Positions 15,670 to 22,297 of a DNA stretch of 23,367 nt are shown here, one piece after another. The position numbers were made by a program, and so were the translations under genes. This DNA is from DAOUMF01 sp034411955 (GTDB lineage: Bacteria; Chloroflexota; Dehalococcoidia; SM23-28-2; RBG-16-64-32), in the NCBI GenBank assembly GCA_034411955.1, contig DAOUMF010000168.1:1-23367 (forward strand), in the 5' to 3' direction. How positions within the stretch are numbered: the first letter of the stretch is position 1; every line of letters begins with the position of its first letter. The notes under the pieces are model-generated. The model ran no database searches. It was not told the origin of the DNA and saw nothing but the letters and a program-made list of their open reading frames with translations.

Positions 15670-15682
15670 GCCCCGACGGGGC
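15670..15682. repeat. 13-base palindrome GCCCC-GAC-GGGGC, copy 1
   Basis: Lies in the gap between the inositol phosphate synthase stop and the acyltransferase start. The same 13-mer occurs in the opposite orientation at 18642-18654, after infB. No T-run follows on the minus strand, so it is not a standard terminator. Confidence 0.5.
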
Positions 15683-15686
15683 TTCC

Positions 15687-16778
15687 TTATTCGGAGGACG
15701 AGGCGCCGTTACTGCCCTGGATGAACTCCTCGGTCAGGATGCGCGCCTGCTCGTCCGTGAACTGCTTGGGCGGTGACTTCATGAAGTAGGCGCTGGGCCC
15801 GGTCAAGGCGCCCGAGATGCCCCGGTCCAGGGCCAGCTTACAGCAACGGATGGCGTCGATGACGACGCCGGCGGAGTTGGGGCTGTCCCAGACCTCCAGC
15901 TTCGCTTCCACGTTTAGGGGCACCTCGCCGAAGCTCGTGCCCTCCATCCGGATGTAGCACCACTTGCGGTCCTGGAGCCACGGCACGTAGTCGCTGGGAC
16001 CGATGTGGATGTTGCCTTCGGGTATTTCGTGGTCCAGTTGGGAGGTCACGGCGTTGGTCTTGGAGATCTTCTTGGACATGAGGCGCTCTCGCTCCAGCAT
16101 GTTCAAGAAGTCGGTGTTGCCGCCGAAGTTGAGTTGGAAGGTCCGCTCCAGCCGGACCCCACGCTCCACGAACAGGCGGGTGAGGATCCGGTGCAGGATG
16201 GTTGCCCCCACCTGCGACTTGATGTCGTCGCCGATGATGTGGAGGCCCCGCTCCTCAAACCGGCGCTGCCAGTATTGCTCACGGGCGATGAACACGGGGA
16301 TGCAGTTGATCATGGCGCAGCCGGCCTGGAGTACCTGCTCCACGTACCACTTTGTGGCCTCCTCGCTCCCCACCGGCAGGTAGTTGATGACCACGTGCGT
16401 CTCCGTGTCGCGGAGTATCTTGACGATGTCCGATGTCGGGCCCCTGGCCTTATGGATCACCTCGGACAGATACTTGCCGATACCGTCGTGGGTCATGCCC
16501 CGGGAAACGGGTACCCCTTGGTGGGGCACATCCGCGAACTTGTAGGTGTTATTGGGCGGCGTGTAGATCGCTTCTGACAGATCCTTGCCTGTCTTGTTGG
16601 CGTCCACATCGAACGCGGCCACGAACTCGATATCACTTATGTGGTAGTCGCCCAGCTTGGCGTGCATCAGGCCGGGTACGCTGGCGTTGCTGTCCACTCC
16701 CCGGTAGAAGTGCACCCCCTGTACCAGGGACGAAGCGCAGTTACCGACGCCGACTATTGCAACGTTGATCTTGCCCAC
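15687..16778 (-). CDS. ino1: Inositol-1-phosphate synthase (actinobacterial type)
   Basis: Converts glucose-6-phosphate to 1L-myo-inositol-1-phosphate with bound NAD. The 363-residue protein has the N-terminal dinucleotide fold IVGVGNCASSLVQGV and the family segments VINYLPVGSEEATKWY, DDIKSQVGATILHR, LNFGGNTDFLNM, and SKTNAV, typical of the short bacterial enzyme found in actinobacteria. The start chosen is GTG 16778 (VGKINVAIVG), seven bases after AAGGAG (16791-16786); an ATG at 16826 would add 16 residues not usual in the family. First gene of the lipid operon, preceded by a terminator for the upstream genes and a possible promoter. Confidence 0.93.
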   Translation of the reverse strand: MGKINVAIVGVGNCASSLVQGVHFYRGVDSNASVPGLMHAKLGDYHISDIEFVAAFDVDANKTGKDLSEAIYTPPNNTYKFADVPHQGVPVSRGMTHDGIGKYLSEVIHKARGPTSDIVKILRDTETHVVINYLPVGSEEATKWYVEQVLQAGCAMINCIPVFIAREQYWQRRFEERGLHIIGDDIKSQVGATILHRILTRLFVERGVRLERTFQLNFGGNTDFLNMLERERLMSKKISKTNAVTSQLDHEIPEGNIHIGPSDYVPWLQDRKWCYIRMEGTSFGEVPLNVEAKLEVWDSPNSAGVVIDAIRCCKLALDRGISGALTGPSAYFMKSPPKQFTDEQARILTEEFIQGSNGASSSE

Positions 16779-16865
16779 GGACGGTCTCCTTCTCGTGCTC
16801 TGCTGCGATCTGCGGGTGCCTGGCATATCAACCCTCCGAGCGCTTGGTCTGGCAACGCCCAGGCT

Positions 16866-16871
16866 ATTCTA
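16866..16871 (-). promoter_or_regulatory. Possible -10 element of the inositol lipid operon
   Basis: TAGAAT on the minus strand, the same -10 word as at endonuclease V, lies between the upstream terminator and ino1 and predicts a leader of about 80 bases. The matching -35 position reads GTGAGG, which is weak. Confidence 0.35.
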
Positions 16872-16898
16872 CAGCAAGAAGGGGATAGCCTCACCCCC

Positions 16899-16933
16899 AA
16901 GAAGAAAGCCAGGCCAACTAACGCTGGCCTGGC
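16899..16933 (-). terminator. Intrinsic terminator after the DUF5679 gene
   Basis: Minus strand: GCCAGGCC, a ten-base loop, GGCCTGGC (16933-16908), then TTTCTTCTT. It stops transcription arriving from the right and separates it from the inositol lipid operon. Confidence 0.7.
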
Positions 16934-17059
16934 GTCGTCTCGCACGTTGCCCGTTCGGGCGATTGGGATGCCTCTCCTCCAACGGACAGAAGCTGGGCCT
17001 CGCCCCGGTGGGCGGGTATAAGCTTCAGCGATCCGAAGTGCGCGGGAGTCGGCCGGGGT

Positions 17060-17200
17060 CTACCCCTTGCCAATCCGGTACATCTTGGTGCCGCACACGG
17101 GACAGGCCCCTTGCGTGGCCGGCCGCCCGTTCTTGAGGGTGACCTGCTGCGGGTTGCGCATCTCCCGCTTGGTTCGGCACTTCAGACAATAGGCCTGCAT
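17060..17200 (-). CDS. DUF5679-like zinc-ribbon mini-protein
   Basis: A 46-residue protein, MQAYCLKCRTKREMRN..., with two CxxC knuckles (C5/C8 and C33/C36) that should bind one zinc, and the conserved middle VTLKNGRPATQG. This matches my memory of the DUF5679 family, abundant in Chloroflexota and of unknown function. The start is the ATG at 17200 after AAGGGGG; the longer in-frame start at 17248 is excluded because its ATG lies inside the -10 of the promoter. Single-gene unit with its own promoter and terminator. The region 16934-17059 after it holds no gene I can see. Confidence 0.85.
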   Translation of the reverse strand: MQAYCLKCRTKREMRNPQQVTLKNGRPATQGACPVCGTKMYRIGKG

Positions 17201-17247
17201 ATCAAACCCCCTTGCTGGGCCTGCTATATCTGCCGCTCTGATGGCCA

Positions 17248-17275
17248 AGCATACGCGTTTTCAGAATCTTGTCAA
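17248..17275 (-). promoter_or_regulatory. Promoter of the DUF5679 gene
   Basis: Minus strand: TTGACA (17275-17270), 16-base spacer, TATGCT (17253-17248). The consensus -35 makes this the strongest promoter in the window; it predicts a leader of about 40 bases. Confidence 0.7.
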
Positions 17276-17323
17276 GGGGACACTCGTCCAAATAGGAGCC
17301 AAATACGAACTTTCCGGTCCCCC

Positions 17324-18250
17324 TTAGGAGGCCGCATGGACAGGCGCGAACACCTTGTGAGGCCTCCACTGACGGCTAGTGGCATCGTAGCGGAGGATGG
17401 CCACGAACGCTCCGTCCCCCCCGTAGGCCCGGCAGCGCTCGCCGTGCTGAGCATCGGCAAGATCCTGGAACGGCGATGAGGCGGCCTCCAGGGGACAGCC
17501 GCGGCGCAAGTCCTTCTCCGCTTCTGCATCCAGATACACGGCGGGGATATGGCCCAGGCCGCAGTCCAGAGGAAGCAGGAGATTCTGCCAGGTGCCGTCG
17601 GCGAAGGCTGTCTCTAGCCGCTCTGGGGAGACGGCATCCTCCGCGCTGAACGGGCCTACGGCGGTGCGCTGCAGGGCCTGAAGGTGGGCGCCGCAACCCA
17701 GGAGGCGTCCCAGGTCATCGGCCAGGGTCCGGATGTAGGTTCCCTTGCCGCACCGCACCTCTATTTCGACCAGCGGCGGTCCAAAGGAGATGAGGTCTAT
17801 GTGGTCGATCCTGGCCTTGCGAGGGGGCAGTCTGACGGGCTTGCCGGCTCGCGCCAGGCGGTAGGCCGGCGTGCCGCCGACCTTGATGGCGCTGTGGCTA
17901 GGCGGTACTTGCTGCTCCTGCCGTTCCAGCACCCCCAAGGCGGCTCGCAGGCTCTCTTCGCTAACCGCTTCCACGTGCCCCTCGAACACCGGCGTGCCGG
18001 CAGCATCGTAGGTATCGGTGGCGACTCCCAGGCGGACGGTTCCGCGATAGGTCTTGGGCAGCTCCATCAGGTACTCGCTGATCCGCACCGCCTGGCCCAG
18101 GCAGATCAACAGGACCCCGGTGGCTATCGGGTCCAGCGTGCCGGCGTGTCCTACCTTCTTCACCCCGGACAGCCTGCGTACAAGAGCGACGATCTGGAAG
18201 GACGTGCTGCCCGTCGGCTTACACACGTTGAGGATGCCTTGGGGGGCCAT
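17324..18250 (-). CDS. truB: tRNA pseudouridine-55 synthase
   Basis: TruB makes the universal pseudouridine 55 in the T loop of tRNA. The 308-residue protein has the N-terminal KPTGSTSF motif and the catalytic aspartate D40 in GHAGTLDPIATGVLLICLG, plus the later RCGKGTYIRTLADDLGRLLG segment. The C-terminal part is a PUA-like domain. Its ATG shares one base with the rbfA stop (TGATG), so the two are translationally coupled. It is the last gene of the nusA operon. Confidence 0.96.
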   Translation of the reverse strand: MAPQGILNVCKPTGSTSFQIVALVRRLSGVKKVGHAGTLDPIATGVLLICLGQAVRISEYLMELPKTYRGTVRLGVATDTYDAAGTPVFEGHVEAVSEESLRAALGVLERQEQQVPPSHSAIKVGGTPAYRLARAGKPVRLPPRKARIDHIDLISFGPPLVEIEVRCGKGTYIRTLADDLGRLLGCGAHLQALQRTAVGPFSAEDAVSPERLETAFADGTWQNLLLPLDCGLGHIPAVYLDAEAEKDLRRGCPLEAASSPFQDLADAQHGERCRAYGGDGAFVAILRYDATSRQWRPHKVFAPVHAAS

Positions 18251-18603
18251 CAGTCTTCGCGTGTCCGTGGCAGATGTTTCATAAGGTTCAGCACATGGGC
18301 CGCTTCCGCCATCGTCTCGTCGGGGGCGAAGTGGATGTCCGGTGTCCTGCGGATGGTGAGGCGGCTGGTGAGTTGCCGCCGGATAAAGGGCGCGGCGTGG
18401 GACAGAGCAGCCATGGTGGCCGCCTTGGCATCGGTGTCCCCCATGACGCTTACGTAGACGGTGGCGGTGGCCAGGTCAGGCGAAGTGCGGACCCGGGTCA
18501 CAGTTACGATCTCCGCCAGCCTCGGGTCGCGCAGCTCGCGCAGGATGAGTTCGCTTATCTCGCGTCGCAGGAGGACATTCAGTCGCTGGAGGCGTCGACT
18601 CAC
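18250..18603 (-). CDS. rbfA: Ribosome-binding factor A
   Basis: A 117-residue KH-type protein that matures the 30S subunit at the 5' end of 16S rRNA. The sequence RRLQRLNVLLRREISELILR, DPRLAEIVTVTRV, and LRTRRTPDIHF-like RLTIRRTPDIHFAPDE are family hallmarks. The start is GTG 18603 (VSRRLQ) after a TAGGGGGA ribosome site; a longer reading to 18735 would run into infB and add a low-complexity arginine-rich stretch. The stop overlaps the truB start by one base. Confidence 0.93.
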   Translation of the reverse strand: MSRRLQRLNVLLRREISELILRELRDPRLAEIVTVTRVRTSPDLATATVYVSVMGDTDAKAATMAALSHAAPFIRRQLTSRLTIRRTPDIHFAPDETMAEAAHVLNLMKHLPRTRED

Positions 18604-18641
18604 GGCTGTTCCCCCTATATCAGGGCTGCGGGCTTGGTGCA

Positions 18642-18654
18642 GCCCCGTCGGGGC
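18642..18654. repeat. 13-base palindrome GCCCC-GTC-GGGGC, copy 2
   Basis: At the infB stop codon, in the 50-base gap before rbfA. Inverted copy of the element at 15670-15682. Confidence 0.5.
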
Positions 18655-20429
18655 TAGGCCTCCGTCTCGGTGTGGAAGGCCTCGATGACGTCTCCCTCCT
18701 GGAAATCGCCGAAGCCTTCCACGCCGACGCCGCATTCCAGTCCGGTCTGCACCTCACGCACGTCCTCCTGGAAGCGACGGAGGCTGGACACGCGTGATGT
18801 CCTCACCACGTCCTCGCCCCGCTTGACCCGCACCTGCGAGTTGCGTCGGATGAGGCCGTCGGTGATCATGCAGCCGGCCACGCGACCGCCGCGCACCCGG
18901 AATATCGCCCGCACCTCGGCGTGGCCGTCCGTGACCTCCCGGCTGATCGCCTCCATGATTCCCGTGAGGGCGCGTTCAACGTCCTCGATGAGCTGGTAGA
19001 TGATGTTGTAGTGGCGGATGTCTACCCCCTCACTCTCCGCCACCCGGACGGCGCCGGGCTCTGTCCGCACGTTGAAGCCGATGATGATGCCGTCGGAGGC
19101 GCGGGCCAGCATGACATCCGATTCACTGATCTTCCCGCTGCCGCTGTGGATCATCCTCACGCGGGCCCGCTCCGAACTCAAGCCCTCCAGTGCTTGCTGC
19201 ACCGCCTCCTCGCTGCCCTGGACATCGGCCTTGAGGACAACGTTGAGCTCCTTCGCCTTGCCGGCGGCGATGTCGCCGGAGAAGGACTCCAGTGTAGCCG
19301 CGCGCTGCGATACGGTGGCGTGCTCCCGCTCCCGGGCTTCCGTCTCCTCGCGGGCAGTCCGTTCGTCAGCGACGACCTCCAGGACGTCGCCGCCATGGGG
19401 GACGTCGGACAGGCCCATGATCTTCGCCGGCATGGAGGGCCCCGCCTCCTGGAGCCGCTGTCCTCTCTCGTCAAACATCGCCTTCACGCGGCCCCAGGTG
19501 TCGCCGGCGATGACGACGTTGCCCACCTTCAGGGTGCCCGTCTGGATGACGGTCGTGGCCATGGGGCCACGGGAAGGGTCGAGTTCCGCCTCTATGATGG
19601 TGCCCTGGGCGGGACGGTCCGGATCCGCCTTGAGTTCGGATATCTCGGCCACGAGGAGGATGTGCTCCAGCAGATCCTGCAGCCCCTCCCTGGTCTTGGC
19701 GGATACAGGTACGGCGATGACATCGCCGCCCCACTCCTCGATGACCAGCTCCCGCTCCGCCAGTTGCTGCTTGACGCGGTCAGGGTTGGCGTCCGGGAGG
19801 TCTATCTTGTTGATGGCGACGATGATGGGCACCGCAGCAGCCTTGGCGTGATCGATGGCCTCTAGGGTCTGGGGCATTACGCCGTCGTCAGCAGCTATAA
19901 CCAGGACCGCGATGTCGGTGACGGTGGCTCCCCGTGCGCGCATAGCGGTGAACGCCTCGTGCCCCGGCGTGTCGATGAAGGTGCTCTTCTGGCCCTTCAC
20001 CTCCACCTGGTACGCGCCAATGTGCTGGGTGATGCCGCCGGCCTCCCTGTCCGTGACGTTCGTCTCGCGGATGGCGTCCAGGATGCTGGTCTTGCCGTGG
20101 TCGACGTGGCCCATGACCGTGACCGTGGGCGGTCTGGGCCGCAAGTTGGCGGCCTCCTCCTCAAGCTCCCTGCGCTCCACAGCCAGCGCTTCCTCTTCCC
20201 GACGGTGAGGCTCAAGCCCTAGCTGGCGGGCCACTGCTGCCGCCGCCTCATAGTCCACGCTCTGGTTGATGGCCGCCATAATGCCGTTCTTCATCAACTC
20301 CTTGATCACCTCTATGGGCGAGGTGTCCAAGAGTTCAGCCAAGTCGCGCACCACGACGGTGGCCGGGATCTCCACCGTCTTGGAGGCTGCGCTTGCGTCC
20401 GGGGAGTTGGTCGTCTGCTGTGAGTTCAT
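18654..20429 (-). CDS. infB: Translation initiation factor IF-2 (short form)
   Basis: IF-2 is the GTPase that brings initiator tRNA to the 30S subunit. The 591-residue protein has the N-terminal IF2N unit (residues about 18-72), then the GTPase motifs GHVDHGKT (107-114), DTPGHE (153-158) and NKID (207-210), and domains II-IV to the end. The long variable N-terminal region of many bacteria is absent, giving a compact factor. The start ATG shares one base with the ylxR stop (TAATG). Third gene of the nusA operon. Confidence 0.97.
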   Translation of the reverse strand: MNSQQTTNSPDASAASKTVEIPATVVVRDLAELLDTSPIEVIKELMKNGIMAAINQSVDYEAAAAVARQLGLEPHRREEEALAVERRELEEEAANLRPRPPTVTVMGHVDHGKTSILDAIRETNVTDREAGGITQHIGAYQVEVKGQKSTFIDTPGHEAFTAMRARGATVTDIAVLVIAADDGVMPQTLEAIDHAKAAAVPIIVAINKIDLPDANPDRVKQQLAERELVIEEWGGDVIAVPVSAKTREGLQDLLEHILLVAEISELKADPDRPAQGTIIEAELDPSRGPMATTVIQTGTLKVGNVVIAGDTWGRVKAMFDERGQRLQEAGPSMPAKIMGLSDVPHGGDVLEVVADERTAREETEAREREHATVSQRAATLESFSGDIAAGKAKELNVVLKADVQGSEEAVQQALEGLSSERARVRMIHSGSGKISESDVMLARASDGIIIGFNVRTEPGAVRVAESEGVDIRHYNIIYQLIEDVERALTGIMEAISREVTDGHAEVRAIFRVRGGRVAGCMITDGLIRRNSQVRVKRGEDVVRTSRVSSLRRFQEDVREVQTGLECGVGVEGFGDFQEGDVIEAFHTETEA

Positions 20430-20731
20430 TACACCTCGACGGCTAGGCGTTCCGCTCCGTACCGCAGGAGGGCTTCACGATCGTCTGCTGAGAGCTTGGT
20501 CCTGAGGGCGTTCTCCAGTCGGCCCTTCTTGATGGCGCGTTCCCAGCACTCGGGAGTGTGACACAGGTAAGCGCCGCGTGCTGGCCGCTTGCCGGTGGGA
20601 TCGACTTCCACCGCGTCGGTGGATGTGCGCACCAGGCGGACCAACTCCCGTTTGGCGTGGGCTGAACCGCAGCCGACGCAGGTACGCTGGGGCGCGTGCT
20701 TGGGCCGTCGTCTCGCTCTTGCTGTATTCAT
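20429..20731 (-). CDS. ylxR: YlxR/RnpM family RNA-binding protein
   Basis: A 100-residue protein with the DUF448 signature: RTCVGCGSAHAKRELVRLVR, DPTGKRPARGAYLCHTPEC and KGRLENALR. YlxR lies between nusA and infB in many bacteria; in Bacillus subtilis it was described as a modulator of RNase P. Its ATG begins three bases after the nusA stop and its stop overlaps the infB start. Confidence 0.93.
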   Translation of the reverse strand: MNTARARRRPKHAPQRTCVGCGSAHAKRELVRLVRTSTDAVEVDPTGKRPARGAYLCHTPECWERAIKKGRLENALRTKLSADDREALLRYGAERLAVEV

Positions 20732-20734
20732 CGC

Positions 20735-22159
20735 TCAGACGTCAATATCTTCGAACTCGTCTTCTTCCTCCACAATGGGACGTCGCGTTCGCTTCGTCTT
20801 CTTCGCCTTGGCTTCCGGCTCATCCGTCTTGCGTTCGGCCTTCTTGGTCCTCTTTCGCTTCTTGGTTTCGCCGCTGCTTCTGGCGAGGACGTCTTCAGCA
20901 AAGCGGATCAGGGGCTCAGGGCCTGCCGCTTCAGCCTCTGGCTGGGGCTGCGCCTCTGCTGTCGTCTCGGCCTGCACTTCCGCTGCGGGAGCCTCAGCGG
21001 CCGCCTGCTCCTCGTCGATCACATCCATCCACGGCTGGGCCTCAGGCTCCGGCGTCGGTGGAGGCGGGGCAGGCGTCGAGGGGGTGGCTTTCGGTCTTCT
21101 CGCCGCCGGGGCCGCTGCCAGCACCTCCTGCATGGCCGACTCCGGCTTGATGTCGATGCGCCAGCCCGTCAGCTTTGCCGCCAGGCGCGCGTTCTGGCCC
21201 TCCCTGCCAATGGCGAGGGAAAGCTGACGGTCAGGGACGATGACGGAGGCGGTGTTGGCCTCCTCCGAGATGTGGACGGTGAGCACCTGGGCCGGGCTGA
21301 GGGCGTTGGCGACGAAGCGGCTTGGCTCCGCATCCCACTGAACCACATCGATGCGCTCGCCGTTGAGCTCGTTAACGATGTTCTGGATGCGAATGCCGCG
21401 CAGTCCCACGCAGGAGCCGACGGGGTCCACTCCCTCCTGGCGGGCGCTCACCCCCACCTTGCTGCGGTAGCCGGCCTCGCGGGCGATGGACTTTATCTCC
21501 ACCGTGCCCCGGTATATTTCCGGCACCTCCAGCTCGAACAGGCGCCGCAGGAGGTTCTTATGAGTGCGGGAGAGGATGAGCTGAGGCCCTTTCAGGGATC
21601 GATGCACCTCCAGCAGGTAGAACCTCAGCCGCTGGCCGGGCCGATAGTGCTCCGTCCGCACCTGCTCGCCAGGCGGTAGGATAGCTTCCGTCTTGCCAAG
21701 GTCGACCACGATGTGCTTGACGTCGATGCGCTGGACGATGCCAGACACTACGTCCCCCTCGCGGTTGGAGAACTCCTCGAACACCATCTCGCGCTCGGCC
21801 TCCCGCAGCCGCTGGAGGACGACCTGCTTGGCGGTCTGGGCGGCGATGCGGCCGGCGTGGGAGGGGTGCACCTCCGTACGGATCACATCTTCTATCGTGG
21901 CGTCCGGCTTGGTCTTCTTGGCGTCCTGCAGGGAGATTTCGGTCTTGGGGTCCTCCACCTGGGCTACCACGCTCTGCTCGCGGTAGACCCGGTGATCGCC
22001 GGTCTCGCGGTCGATGTGAACCACGATGTTGCCCTGGAGGTCGCTGTCCTTCTTGTAGGCGGAGACGAGGGCGGCCTCCATCGCCTCAAGGATGACCTCC
22101 TGAGGTAGGTTCTTCTCCGCAGCGAGCTGCGTAATCGCTATCATGAACTCGCTCTTCAC
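20735..22159 (-). CDS. nusA: Transcription termination/antitermination factor NusA
   Basis: NusA binds RNA polymerase and nascent RNA, promotes pausing and intrinsic termination and takes part in antitermination. The 474-residue protein shows the N-terminal polymerase-binding domain (KSEFMIAITQLAAEKNLPQE), an S1 domain (GDVVSGIVQRID...), and two KH domains (VDPVGSCVGLRGIRIQNIVNEL; LSLAIGREGQNARLAAKLTG). The tail from about residue 345 is Pro/Ala/Glu-rich, then Lys-rich, ending in an acidic EEEDEFEDIDV. The start is GTG 22159 (VKSEF, as in relatives), with AGGGAG upstream; the longer start at 22216 would read through the leader terminator. rimP, usual before nusA, is absent here. Confidence 0.95.
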   Translation of the reverse strand: MKSEFMIAITQLAAEKNLPQEVILEAMEAALVSAYKKDSDLQGNIVVHIDRETGDHRVYREQSVVAQVEDPKTEISLQDAKKTKPDATIEDVIRTEVHPSHAGRIAAQTAKQVVLQRLREAEREMVFEEFSNREGDVVSGIVQRIDVKHIVVDLGKTEAILPPGEQVRTEHYRPGQRLRFYLLEVHRSLKGPQLILSRTHKNLLRRLFELEVPEIYRGTVEIKSIAREAGYRSKVGVSARQEGVDPVGSCVGLRGIRIQNIVNELNGERIDVVQWDAEPSRFVANALSPAQVLTVHISEEANTASVIVPDRQLSLAIGREGQNARLAAKLTGWRIDIKPESAMQEVLAAAPAARRPKATPSTPAPPPPTPEPEAQPWMDVIDEEQAAAEAPAAEVQAETTAEAQPQPEAEAAGPEPLIRFAEDVLARSSGETKKRKRTKKAERKTDEPEAKAKKTKRTRRPIVEEEDEFEDIDV

Positions 22160-22196
22160 GGCCTCGTCGCCTCCCTCGTCCGCTGCTCGTGGGGCC

Positions 22197-22221
22197 AAAA
22201 AAAAGTGGGTCCCCACCCACT
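22197..22221 (-). terminator. Intrinsic terminator in the nusA leader (attenuator candidate)
   Basis: Minus strand: AGTGGGT (22221-22215), loop GGGG, ACCCACT (22210-22204) and a run of eight T, one shared with the stem. It sits downstream of the nusA promoter and 38 bases before the nusA GTG. An upstream partial hairpin, CTCT/AGAG in CTCTTTTGTGAGAG (22232-22219), shares bases with the terminator stem. Confidence 0.75.
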
Positions 22222-22248
22222 CTCACAAAAGAGCGTTATTCAGGCACA

Positions 22249-22277
22249 ACTATAGCACTCCGGGAGGGCCATCGCAA
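22249..22277 (-). promoter_or_regulatory. Promoter of the nusA operon
   Basis: Minus strand: TTGCGA (22277-22272), 17-base spacer, TATAGT (22254-22249). It lies between the proS stop and the leader terminator; the start point should be near 22242. Confidence 0.6.
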
Positions 22278-22297
22278 GCAGGACAGTCGCGTTGGCG

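Noticed and set aside
16934..17059. A tRNA or small RNA gene in the gap before the DUF5679 gene
   Set aside because: No T-loop motif or acceptor stem could be found on either strand.
17201..17248. N-terminal extension of the DUF5679 protein
   Set aside because: The upstream ATG lies inside the promoter -10 and the extension has no family similarity.
17273..17326. GGGGAC/GTCCCC arms after truB as a terminator
   Set aside because: The loop is over 30 bases and no T-run follows, so termination there is not supported.
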